Under the pieces are notes generated by a model, which ran no database searches, had not been told where the DNA came from, and was given only the letters and a program-made list of their open reading frames with translations. A DNA stretch of 64,000 nucleotides from Antedon bifida (taxonomy: Eukaryota; Echinodermata; Crinoidea; Comatulida; Antedonidae), in the NCBI GenBank assembly GCA_963402885.1, contig OY727093.1:17985036-18049035 (forward strand), in the 5' to 3' direction. Shown here one piece after another: positions 11,405 through 22,697 of the stretch. How positions within the stretch are numbered: the stretch's first letter is position 1; the number at the start of each line of letters is the position of its first letter. A program made the position numbers and the translations under genes.

Positions 11405-13010
11405 ATGAAATATGAAATAAAGGAAGTGAAAGAAAAGTATGGGAAGAAAATAGAAGAAAGTTTTAAACAGAAAAATGCTAAATCAACATGGAAAGGCTTG
11501 AAATCTATAACAGGAATTGGAAAGAAAGTAAATAAGTTGGACTCGAATTTGGACTTCAATGATTTGAACACTTTTTATACTCGTTTTGACTCTAATTGTT
11601 TTATTGATTACAAAGATAACGTGATTCAAGGAATTAAAAATAATTTAAATATGTGTGATTTAGAATTAGACATTAATACAATTAGGAATTGTTTTAAGAA
11701 TGTAAAATCTGGTAAAGCTACAGGACCTAATGGTGTCTCTGCGAAGCTTATCAAAAAATGTTCGAGTGAAATAAGTTATGTCTTTCATAAATTATTTAAT
11801 TGGTCACTTCATTCGCATACTATACCTGTGATATGGAAAAATCTTCAATAACACCACTACCTAAAAAACCTAAACCAAGTATTAACAATGACTATAGATC
11901 CGTCATAATGAAGAGTCTATAGAATCCATTGTTAAACATTTTCTGCTAAATAAATGTAATGAGTTACGTGATCCGTGTCAGTTTGCGTATAAGAGTAAGA
12001 AAGGGGTTAGTGATGCAGTCTTAACTCTTCTTGACGCTGTTTATTCTGGTCTTGAGACCAGAACATTCTTCTAGTACTCTTTTCACTAACACTGGTGTCC
12101 CTCAGGGATGTGTTCTTTCTCCTGTTCTTTTCTCTCTTTACACAAATGACTTCAAAATTGAAAGTAATAATGTTAGTATAGTTAAGTATGCAGATGATTC
12201 TGTTGTTACGGGTATAATTCAGCATAACTGGGAAGATGAGTATAGAAATACACTTAAGTTGTTTGAGTCGTGGTGTAAGAAATATTTTCTTATATTAAAC
12301 GCGGATAAGACCAAAGAATTAATTTTTGATTTCAGAAAGAAGAAAAGTGTTATTGATAATATTGTATTAAACGACCAAAAGATAGACACTGTAAAAGAAC
12401 ATAAATATTTAGGAACAACGGTAGATTGTGAATTAAATTGGAATGCAAATACTGTAAATAGTGATAAAAAATCTAATCAACGGCTGTACCTTCTCAGAAA
12501 GCTGAACTCTTTCAGAGTGAATAATGATGTACTTTTTATGTTTCACCAGAGTGTTATTCTTAGTGTTGTAACTTTCAACTGTGTTGTTTGGTACAATAGT
12601 CTGAGTGCTAATGATAAAAAGAAACTTGACCGTACTATGAAAACTGCTAGGAAGGAATGTCAATGTTATCGACGCAGTTTACAGGCGCGATGTTATTAGC
12701 CAAGTTAAGAAAATAATGGAAGATAACTCACACCCATTGAATGATAAATATGTTGTTAATAAATCAGGTAGAATTCGTCCTTTAATGTGCAATACCACTC
12801 GATGTAGGAAATCATTTGTCCACAACTCTATTCCAACACAACATTCCAAAGATAGTTTGTTTACTTGTTTACTGCTGTATATAGTTTTAATGTATTGTAT
12901 TGATATTTTTAATGTTTTATATATTGTATGTGTTTTTAAGCATCAAGGAAAACCAATTTCATGTTCGCCTTGTTGTGTTCATGACAATAAAGATTTATCT
13001 TATCTTATCT
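11405..13010 (+). pseudogene. Decayed LINE (Rex1/Babar-like), RT and C-terminus
   Basis: Reads in several frames. 11405-11851 holds the region before the RT with SGKATGPNGVSAKLIKKC. 11850-12060 holds the fingers (DYRSVIM, DPCQFAYKSKKGVSDAV). An internal deletion follows, then 12070-12700 holds GVPQGCVLSPVLFSLYTNDF, the catalytic YADDS, and the thumb (FESWCKKYF, HKYLGTT). 12716-12860 is the C-terminal tail (HPLNDKY...SGRIRP). Endonuclease and ORF1 are missing, so it is 5'-truncated. It ends with 'aataaag' and then repeats of TCTTA near 12990-13010, fitting CR1-group elements that end in short tandem repeats rather than poly(A). The Rex1/Babar assignment is by motif style only. Confidence 0.8.
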
Positions 13011-13015
13011 TAATT

Positions 13016-13775
13016 AAAAAAGAAGCCAGCTAAAAAATCAAAATGGACGTGTGATAGCTGTAAACATGAACTCCCCTACATCATAAAGAACCTTAGTGAT
13101 CAACAATAAACGAAATGAATAAGGAACAAGGAAAAATGAAAAAAAAACCACAAAACATACTAGAAGAGGAAAACAAGAAACTAAAGACAAAACTGAGAGA
13201 AATGAATATTAAGCGTAAGCGACCTCACCATTGAAATTTCAAAACCAAATACAGTAGAAACCGAATCAAATGATGAATGTAAATCTTTGATTATTGGTGA
13301 CTCCATTCTTCGTGATTTTGAAAATTGTTCATCATCACACACCGATGTAATTGTGAAATGAGGCGCTACTATAAATGGTATAACGGATGAACTAAAAAAA
13401 AAATTCCGATTTTCCATCCCTTCCATAGATCTTGACTTGGAAAAGAAGCTGGCATGGCGACAGATGAAAAACAAACACAGCAATGCACATAGAAATCAAG
13501 AAAGACAGCGACAAACAGAAACAACACGCACATGTCAGTAAGGAATGCACATCAACTAAGAAACAATGGACGACATCAAAACAAAAACTCGACAAATAAA
13601 ACTTGCTGGAAGTGTGGACTGTCAAATCACCGCGCTAATGAATGTTACTACAATGAAGGCCTGGTATGTAGATCATGTGGACAAATGGGACATAAGGCAA
13701 GATACTGTGTAAATAATGTAAATTTGTTAGATTTAGATTTTTATGATGATAAATATTATTTTAATCCAAATTGAT
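13016..13775 (+). pseudogene. LINE ORF1 remnant: esterase-like and CCHC motifs
   Basis: N-terminal part of a CR1-group LINE, broken by stops and frameshifts. In order: a CxxC segment (KWTCDSCKHELP near 13040); a GDS esterase-type motif (SLIIGDSILRDF near 13290), as in ORF1 proteins of some CR1/L2 elements; then an intact stretch (13532-13774) with two CCHC zinc knuckles, CWKCGLSNHRANEC and CRSCGQMGHKARYC. Such ORF1 proteins bind element RNA. It is directly upstream of the endonuclease remnant in the same orientation, so it belongs to one element. Confidence 0.65.
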
Positions 13776-13904
13776 TTACTTATAACGATGCAAATCATCA
13801 TCTTGACGGTGAGATCACGAATACCTTTTAAAATAACTTTGAAATAAACTTTATAGAAAATGAAAATGATATTGATATAGGAAACATAAACGTAAATAAT
13901 ATTG

Positions 13905-14790
13905 ATAATGATGTTTTTTATTAAAGCCCATGCAAATATTCGTGGTCTACCAATGCATTTTGATGAGATGCAACATATTTGAAATGAAAGTAATGTCGAT
14001 GTTTTTGGTTTAAGTGAAACGTTTTTAAATAACACCTTCAATGATCAGGAATTCCAGGTTGATGATTATGTAATATACAGGCGTGATCGTCAAAACAAAA
14101 CACGGGGTGGTGTTGCGATTTACGTAAATCAAAATACCGTACATAGAATAAGGAATGACCTAATGTGTGCTGAACTTGAACTTATATCTGTTGAAATTAT
14201 GCGCAATAAATGTAAACCCCTTGTAATAATATTATGGTATCGACCACCAAATTCAACTACTTGTCTTTTTGACCACCTACAAAATATTTTACGTAAAATT
14301 GAATTAGAAAAGAAAGAGTTCATGTTGATGGGGGATCTAAATTGCGACCTCCTATCTATCGAACCACATTGTTACACCAAAAGAATAAATGAAATTACTA
14401 CGAACTTTCAACTTGAGCCCGTCATACATGAACCTACTCGTATAACCAATAGTTCAACGCTTATTGATGTAATGTTCTTTACCAACGTTTCAAAGGTTTC
14501 ACAATCTGGCGTTATACATGCTGGTCTCAGTGACCACTCCATGATATACGCTATATTGGGAAAACGAATAAACCATGACACGGTAAATAAACAGAAACAC
14601 AAGTACAAATTTGTTCGAAATTTTAAAAGATTTAATGAAAATGACTTTATCTCTGATCTCCAAAATATAAATTGGAATGAAATTATAAATAGTGGAAATG
14701 TGGACGAAAGTTCTCAACTACTTGAAAATCACCTTATAAATGTAATTGATAAACATGCTCCTATGAAAAAACATAGAATAAGAAAGTAAA
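13905..14790 (+). pseudogene. LINE ORF2 endonuclease domain (APE type), disrupted
   Basis: An apurinic-like endonuclease spread over at least two frames. Motifs: HANIRGLP, then an in-frame TGA near 13981, FGLSETFLN (catalytic Glu), YRRDR and TRGGVAIYV, then an open stretch (14163-14789) with ILWYRPPNS, LMGDLNCDL (catalytic Asp/Asn) and GLSDHSMIY (catalytic His). In the intact element this domain nicks target DNA. It belongs to the same copy as the flanking ORF1 and RT remnants. Confidence 0.8.
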
Positions 14791-16410
14791 CGGCTCCTTG
14801 GCTTGGTAAAGATATTATTAAAAAGATGCGAGAACGAGATAAATTAAAAAAAATATGTAATATTTCTAATGATCAAACATTTTGGAAAAAAAACCGTAAA
14901 TGTCGAAATGCATGCAACAAATTAATAATTTGTTAAAAACAAAATAAACGAAAATAAAAACGATGTTAAAAAAACATGGAATGTAATAAGACATATCATA
15001 CTATCAAATACGAATAGTCACACATCATTTTTGTAATGATACTATAAAATCAACGGATGATATAAAAAATCAATTTTTTTTCAAACGTAGGTCCCAGTCT
15101 TGTAGCAGGAATAGATAAACCCAAAAGTAAAATTGATTATGATGGAAGAGAACCCTTCACAGACAAGGTATTCAATTTTGAACTCGTGTCATGTGAATGG
15201 GTCTTTAGCTATCTGAGCAATCTTCCAACAAATAAAGCTACTGGGTTTGACAACTTACCCCCATATATTTATAAAATAGCTGCTCAAACGATTTCCCCAA
15301 TTATTACGCATATTATAAATCATTCGTTTACTACATGCTGTTTTCCTACAAATTGGAAAACTGCAAAGGTAAAACCCATATTTAAGAAAGGTGATAACTC
15401 GAACCCAAGTAAATATCTGTTATATATTTTGCTCTGGGAATGTATTTCAATAAGAAATCATGTGCTAATGTTCAGTCATCTAGTAGAACTCCTTTATTAG
15501 TCTCCAATCCAGTCGTTAAATTGCTAATATGAATATATTACACTATCGTCCTATTTCTATACTACCAGTAATTTCAATTTCAATTTGATCAACTATATAC
15601 ATATTTAAATATTAATAACCTAATATATGTAAATCAATCTGGTTTTCGTCCATCGTACTCTACATCTACAGCACTTGCCAACATTACTGAAAATTGGTAC
15701 AGTAAAATCGATGAGGGCAGGATGGTCGGTCTATGCATGCTTGATTTCAAAAAAGCATTTGATACGGTAAACCATCACATATTTTTGAGTAAATTAAGAT
15801 TATATGGACTTAGTAATTATACAATACAGTGGTTTAAAAGCTACCTTTCTGAAAGATCCCAATTCACAAATGTCAATGATATGTTATCTGAACGTACGGT
15901 CATCAAATGCCCCAACTTAGTATGTATGCAGACGACACTATTGTATATTATGCATCAGAAAATGAAAATGAAATTTATCAAACAATGAACTATGAGCTTA
16001 AACACATTTATGATTGGCTGAAGAATAACAAACTAAGTCTTAACATCTTAAAATCAGAATTTATGCTAATAGGATCAAGTCAGAAACTCTCCAAAATTGA
16101 AAACAGATAACGTTCTGTCCACATAAACATCTTGGTGTAAACATTGATGAAACGCTAAGAATGGAAATACCATATTGAATATACTCGTGCGAAGGCTCTA
16201 AAAGGTTTAGGTATGCTTAAACGATGTAGACACATTTTTAAAAATAATATATTAAGAAATATTGCAAATTCTATTATTATTATTATTCAACATTTAACTT
16301 ATTGTAGTGTAATCTGGGGTACTTGTGGCTCGAGCTTTCTAAAAAGAGTACAAACTGTACAAAATAGAACAGCCAAGTATAAATGTTCTAGTGTTTGTTT
16401 TAGGTGATAT
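14790..16410 (+). pseudogene. LINE ORF2 reverse transcriptase domain, disrupted
   Basis: Continues from the endonuclease through APWLGKDIIKKMRERD, ATGFDNLPPYIYK (15240), PIFKKGDNSNPSKY, a gap, SGFRPSYSTSTA (15640), MLDFKKAFDTVNHH (15740), MYADDTIVYYAS (15925) and HIYDWLKNNKLSLN, ending with a CSVIWGTCGSSF thumb at 16310. The RT signature residues (KAFDTVNH, YADD) are still visible, but frames change at least five times and the segment before YADD (the usual GVPQGS) is deleted. Nonfunctional CR1-group copy. Confidence 0.8.
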
Positions 16411-16761
16411 TTAAAATTTCATTTTATTTTCAAGCTGTTAAGTAATTTGATGAGTTTTGGATGTCTAAAAGTGTAAGTTTAAATTTTGATAATAAATATT
16501 TGAGCTAAACTTTAATTTTAATTGTCAATAATAATTATATAATAATTATATTATACATTTGCTACTAAAACGTTTTGAGATTTATGTTTTTTTATCAGTT
16601 TGAAAATCGGAAAAATTGTAGCTACGAAAATACAACGGCAACTAATGGGAGTGAAAATAAATATTAGGCTGTATGGTGTAGTGAAAATCAATCTATTTTG
16701 TGTCTCGTTTTTGTTTCTAAATTGTTTGTGACGGAAAAAACATCGATAATATATTTTCAGT
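16411..16761. other. Spacer between LINE and NXPE-like gene 3' end
   Basis: AT-rich. On the minus strand an AATAAA occurs near 16422-16427 and could serve as poly(A) signal for the gene ending at 16762; this is weak, positional evidence only. Confidence 0.35.
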
Positions 16762-19310
16762 TCACACTTTACAAATATGCGAAAACATTAAAAATAGTTC
16801 TTGATATATAACAGGTCCCGGCATGTGTATAACATTTGATGTAGGATATGACTGGTTCATATCCCATATATCTATCATATGAATACCTAAACCCCAGAAC
16901 ATGCTGTAATATTGCTCGTAAATATCATATAATAGCCTGTCACTAGAATACATTAGGGAAATCTTGTCCTTGTGCCTGCGAGGGTGTGGAGTTTTCATTA
17001 GTACTTGCGAGTTTGGACAGCGTTTCATAAATCGTATAAGTGTTTCCCGCAATAGATGCAACCGGACGAATAGACTTTCTTTTTTCCATTGGGTATAATG
17101 AGCCCATGGGCTCACGACAATTACATAATTGCAAGTACTTGAATTAAGGTTATCTAACACTTCGTACTCCCAAGTACCATCACGGTAGACTTGAATACGT
17201 CTACCGATAGCATACGGATGGAAATAGTAATCCAATGTCAAGATATCACTATGATGTCGAATGTGCTTAGTATTAGGTCTTGAAGTATTTTTGCTCTTGG
17301 CAATGTCCAGCATTGGCAACAGATATTCTACCCATTGTCGTGTTGTAGAATCGCCCATTAAGATCATGTGTCTTCCTTTCATGCATTTAATAATTTCTTG
17401 TTTTGTCCATTGCTTTGTCTTACATTGTAATGAGGTCCATACGTTATTTGTCCAGAACCCATCGTTGAGAGGTCTGGGTAAATCTTTCTTGCATTCCGGT
17501 AATGTCAGGTTGCTCATAAATGTCGAATTTCCTATAAGATATATAAGATAAGATATATATTTATTCCAATAATTGTATTTGACATTTTCTTTCCCGGTTG
17601 GCATTGTCACATTAAAAACACTTAAAATACAGATCATATAAACAGTTATGTAAAAAAAATATAGAATTATGAGTTAAGTAATAAAAATTACCGCCGTACA
17701 ACATGTTGATTAAAATTGAAAATAGAATTTGGATAAAAAGAATTCCTACTCTATATTTTGCCGTAAGGTGGTAATAAATATGGTCATTTTAGATGTAGGC
17801 CTAACCATATAAATCTACTAATAATTTCATTGTGATAACATAATTTATATTTATAGGTAAAACTATGGGAAAAGAGCACATGGAATTCATAATGCTAAAA
17901 TCAGTATTTATTCAATTTAGGTATGCTACTAGACAATTTAATTCCAGAAATAAAGTTTCTATACTCTTCCACCTTGTTAAAATAAAAAAACTGTGAACAT
18001 GTCGTTACCTTCTTGGCTGATTTTGAGTAATTGTATACCGCCAAGCAAACGTGCATAGGCAACATTCCTATTTTAAAAGAAATATGAATTTGTACAGTTT
18101 CAAATAAAATTACATTTTCACCTTTTCGTTAAAGGGATGTTTTCAAACCATTTAGACCTAATACAAAGAATAATAACTAACACGATAATAATTAATCTAT
18201 AAAGAAAAACAGTTAAGGAAAATGAAAAAGAAAAGTAAAAGAAAGAAAAAGAAAGAAAAATAAAACAGGAAAGAAAACGGAAAAGGGAAAGGAACGTAAG
18301 CTAAAAAAAGAAAATAAACGAAAACGGAAAGAAAACGAAAAAGAAAAAAAAACGAAAAGGAAACAAAACGTTAAAACTAAAAGAGAAACGAACGAGCGAA
18401 AAAAAAAAACAAAAATGGAAAGGAGCAGAAAGAAACAGAAAGTGCGAGAAAGAGAGAGACAATTATAGAAGGAGATAAAGAGAGATAAATAGAGAGAAAG
18501 TGAGAGAAGGGGAGGAGGAGAGAGAAAGAAAGAGAAAAAGAGAGAAAAAGAGGCAAAGGAGGGAGCGAGAGATGCCAAGAGAGAGAAATATGTCATCTGG
18601 TTAACAAGTGTGTTATACTTACATGAAAGGCAACTGATAAGATGAGTATATCTTGGAGAAGAGTCCAGTGACATGAGATCCGTCTGATTTAAGCCAGCTT
18701 AAACTATCGCACGAAGACACGTTTGGTTTATCGCAATAAAATGCAGTTTCTCCCAAAGCTAGTGGATGACTGTAGTTACACTTATTAAGCAATGTAGTTT
18801 TACTGAAACTGCAGTCTGTCACTTCTGTACTTTTTCTTTCGAAATATCCTTTCCACGTTATCCTTTTTTCCATAGGCCATATTTTCTCTTCAATAAAATC
18901 TACCGCTTCAGATGGATGTACAAGTATAATGCTTATACCAATGACACCCGGCCAACCAGCGAAAAACAACACTTCATATGTACCATTTTTGAAGTCTGTA
19001 ATTTTTCCTGCCGCATTGTTGTTCTTAGTCTTTGTTTTTGAATTGATCGTTGTATAGAAAAAATCACCTCCTCTTGTACAATTTCGACCAAATCTATCGC
19101 GAGTCTGTATGATTAAACTGAAGAAATCACCAACTTTGACAGGTATGTCTGGGTTCTTTAAACGATAAACTGTATTCTTTACATCGATCATTCCTTCGTA
19201 ATTATTTTGTGCTTCTGGCTTATGCGTTTGGTTTTTGCTTATTAATGCCTCTGTTACCGTTTGGTTTCTGCTTTTTAATGCCCCTGTTACCGTTTTCTCA
19301 GTAGGAGAAA
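16762..19310 (-). CDS. NXPE / PC-esterase-like gene, three 3' exons
   Basis: Host gene of the NXPE family (neurexophilin and PC-esterase domains), secretory-pathway proteins of poorly known function. Exons on the minus strand: A 19310-18623, B 18067-18009 (59 nt), C 17531-16762. Each junction has AG/GT and the phases match, giving about 500 residues; vertebrate NXPE proteins have about 550. Exon A gives the N-terminal beta-sandwich domain (DIPVKVGDFFSLIIQTRDRF, FKNGTYEVLFFAGWPG). Exon B reads NVAYARLLGGIQLLKISQE. Exon C gives the SGNH-type half: LPRPLNDGFWTNNVWTSLQC, catalytic-Ser block MGDSTTRQWVEYL, HPYAIGRR, and the final Asp/His block MIDIWDMNQSYPTS...VIHMPGP, ending SHICKV. Exon A starts at an acceptor after 'atttcag', so exon(s) with the signal anchor lie upstream and were not found. 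No frame breaks seen. Confidence 0.85.
18213..18600. repeat. Polypurine (GA-rich) tract in NXPE-like intron
   Basis: Nearly 390 bp of almost pure A/G on the plus strand: GAAA-rich at first, then agagaga-rich. It lies within the exon A-exon B intron, starting about 20 bp from the exon A donor, so the transcribed strand yields a long C/U tract. The serine/phenylalanine-rich 153-codon ORF across it is an artefact. Confidence 0.9.
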
Positions 19311-19745
19311 CTGAAATTGACTGATAAAATGGTACAAGATTAATAGGTATTAAGGTTGAAATACTTCAGATATGGATAGTTCCGAATTGTTGTGCCGTGA
19401 GGAACAACATACTCCCCAGTGTGCTTCAACCCAATTTGGCTATTTTAAAAAAAAAAAATATGTTAATAATAATTATCATGTTGACAACCGGTAAGTAAGG
19501 ATATGTAAACAGTTTTGGTGTCAAAACAAAGTTTGACCATAGGCGCCATCCATATCTTCTAATTTTAGTTTTTAGTTAGTTTTAGTATTATACTTACTTT
19601 GTCTCGGAACTTCGGTCGATTGTATGCAGTACTAGTAGGTCCATACACTGGTACTTTCCAAATCTAATTATTGTTTAAAGAATATTTTTATTAATATAGT
19701 GCGTTGGTATTTTGTGCTGCAACCTGCTAGTGGAACTACTAAGGG
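19311..19745. other. Upstream of NXPE-like exon A, no exon recognised
   Basis: The first coding exon(s) of the minus-strand gene should lie here or further right, but no signal-anchor ORF with a matching donor could be picked out. Confidence 0.3.
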
Positions 19746-20165
19746 TTGTCAGAGAGGTTCAGTTATTATTATTATTATATCAAAATTTATAAAGCGCCAA
19801 TTCAAAGACCGAGGTACAAAATCAATGGCGCTATGCATGTTAGTGGTCGAAAAAATAAGTTTTGAGCAATTTTTTAAATAAGGCAACAGAAGAGCAGTGT
19901 TTAATTTATGCGGGGAGTGAATTCCAGAGTGTGGGTGCTGCAAATGAAAACGATCTATGACAAGGGTTTAGTAGCTATGCGTGGAACAGAGAGAAAGAAA
20001 TCATCAGATGATCTAAGAGTCCGTCCAGGAACATAATAAATGGTGATTAATTGACGGATGTAAGCAGGTTGGTTAAAAAGAAGTGCTTTAAATGTTCAGT
20101 TAAATGATAGTGTAGAGACTATTTAGAGGGTTAGCAGTTAATATCTTTTAAAGAGGTTAATTTAA
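19746..20165 (+). repeat. Dispersed repeat with TATAAAGCGCC motif
   Basis: Starts with (TTA)n, then 'tttataaagcgccaattca' and 'aaatcaatggcgcta', followed by 'ggggagtgaattccagagtg'. This wording is typical of a widely dispersed short repeat in marine invertebrate genomes. No coding potential; the family name is uncertain. Confidence 0.4.
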
Positions 20166-20176
20166 TAATTGAATGA

Positions 20177-21715
20177 GGTCACACCTTGACGATTTAGTAT
20201 CTCCGACGTATGACAAATCATAGGAATACGCTGACTTACGTGCATGCACAACATTTCTCGACGAATGATTCATACGTTCCGGATATACGTTATGAGTAAG
20301 TCTAAAAGTGCTGACACACGTTCGTTGTATGTTACTCCATGATAATATTCCAGCGAACGAAAAACGTGTTCTGAATTTATGATTAACATGTTTTTAACTC
20401 ATTATTAATGTGTCTCAAACTTATTTCCAACTTATATTAACGCATGCAGGCGTGTCTGACGTGTTCCGAACTACCGTCTACCGTAAAGAACATGTTTCTA
20501 ACTTATCGCTACCGTATGGAAAACGTTTAGGCGTGGGTAAGAAAACGAAAATCTACGTATAATTGATAACCCCAGTAACTAACTAGAAAGCCAATCCGAG
20601 AGTGCATACCTCCGCCTACTGTAAAATTCTCCTACATAAGATTTCTCCGGGAAAAAATATATATATATATTTGTGTGATGTGATGCTGTATGTGATTTAG
20701 GCTAATTTCACTACAAGCATGTGTATCCAAGTTTGTTGTAATGGTTATGTAACAATCCTTTCAATTAACAATAGCTTCAGTTGACTAACAATAGAACAGC
20801 AACGCGAAAATCAAACGAGTGAATTTGAAAAGAAATAGGTTTTTTAAACTACTCGCATCAAAAAAGGTGTACATTAAATCAAATTATGTTTTAAAATTAC
20901 AAATCACAATTATAACTCTTGTCTATTGTACAAAAATGAAGTTTTTTGGACAAGTAGTTCTCGAGAACTACTTGTTGCTTTAAGACTGCTCGCCGGCTTT
21001 TGAAAAATTCTGTCCTATCTTTTTAACACTAGCAGGTCTAACAATAATTCTAAAAAGTGGTCCAGAATTGGGACTGTGGTCCGGATTTTAACCAATATTG
21101 GGCAGTGTCGTCCTTGCATCAGCCGACATGTATGGCAGTAATTTGGAGTCATTCGAATCAAAATTGTGAGCGCTAGAGTGATGACAAACAAACAAACACA
21201 CAAACCGCACCAATCAACATACTTGGCCAATTTTCAATTTGGCCAAGTAACAAACACACGCGATCGACTACATATACCTCCTTGGCGGAGGTCAATAAGG
21301 ATGGTAGAGGGGGAGGAGAATGAATCAGTTAATTTGATTTGAAGTGATTTGGAAAATCATAAAATATATACAATGAATTACCTATGATCAATGACAACAG
21401 ACAACTTACATCAACAAACAAACTACATTAACATTTCTGGACACGCGGTTGGTCACCCTCGTTATGCGTAAGTAAATCTACCGTTCTGCATGGTACGTTG
21501 CAAACGCTATTAATAGGCCTACGTTAGAACATAAACATTGTTGGTGTAGGTTAACCATAATGTATCACAACGTTCTGTACACGTTCCTTGTACGTTATAT
21601 ACACGTCCAACTCGTTATGAATACGTCATGTACATGTACAAAATGGAAAATCCCAGCGTTTTAGAACAATGTTGAAACTTTTCGGACTTGCTGTCTAAAT
21701 CGTCAAGATGTGACA
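20177..21715. mobile_element. 1.5-kb element with inverted ends and ACGTTC-type repeats
   Basis: Left end GGTCACACCTTGACGATTTAG (20177-20197) matches the inverted right end near 21695-21715 (CTAAATCGTCAAGATGTGACA) with two mismatches. Subterminal regions on both sides are rich in scattered forms of 'acgttc', 'acgtgttc' and 'cttatgagtaag'. No ORF. The interior (about 20605-21290) appears to be a second nested element ending 'acctccttggcggaggt', a terminus seen in many aquatic invertebrate repeats. Confidence 0.6.
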
Positions 21716-22697
21716 GGGCCTTTATGTTCAGTTTATTGAGAAGATTATTAAGAGGGTTAGGTTTAGTTGAGAGATTATTTTTATGGTTAGGTTAATTTTT
21801 TGGTTGAATAAAGATAGATTCTTAAGATCTGTAGATTGTTGAGAGGTTATTTAGAGGGTTGGTAGTTTAGGTTGGTAGTTGATAGATAATTAAAAATAAT
21901 ATATTGTACCAAAAGGTACATAACTTAATTACAAATTCTGGAATACTGTATAATACACAGACTATAAAACCGTGATTTTGCAAAATAGCAGTTGATTAGC
22001 GTACATTGCAGCTGAGTTTTAATTCAGAAAAAAAAAATTAGCAGATTATGATGATTTCAAAGGTAGAAGTCTTTTAGCAAAATAGCAGGTGATTAGTGTG
22101 CAGCTGACTTTGCTTCAGCAAAATTAGCAGCTTAAGCAGTGATTTTAATGGTACAAGCAACCCTTCAGAAATACAGCAGTCAAATTCATCCCCTGGACAC
22201 AGTAGCACAATAACACATAGTATTTACCAAAATAAGCATGAAACAGCAAATTCCTGTCAGTGTGGCGAAACAATTTGACTTCGAAAACATATCGAAATTT
22301 CTGCACTCTTGATCTACATATTTAAAAAAATGTACTGTTAAGTGCCACTTACATTATTTATTTGTCTATTCACAAGTTACCGTCATAAAAATAAATGAAA
22401 GTAGAACATAATAATGTTATTGTGTTCTATAAATGACTACGTCATTTTAAATCCAATTCATATTTTACTCTATAAGTATGCCGTCAAGACCAATATTTGT
22501 TCATGCACCCCTCTCGCAAGGTTATTTTGCAAAGATCTTTAATTTAAATATAAATACGTAGCAAACGGTGGGTAGGCCTACACATTGTGGAATTGCAGAT
22601 ACCGATAGGCCAGCGTATGTATGCAAATGCTCTTAACAGGTCATCTCTGTTTAGACAAATTTAAGGCCATTCTGTCAACAAATCATCGTGTTTTGTC
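21716..22697. other. Noncoding stretch with low-complexity patches
   Basis: Loosely repeated 'gagggttaggttt' near 21750-21870 and 'agcaaaatagcaggtgatta' near 21980-22130. No gene recognised. Confidence 0.4.

Noticed and set aside
18213..18674. 153-codon serine/phenylalanine-rich minus-strand ORF
   Set aside because: Translation of the polypurine/polypyrimidine tract within the NXPE-like intron.
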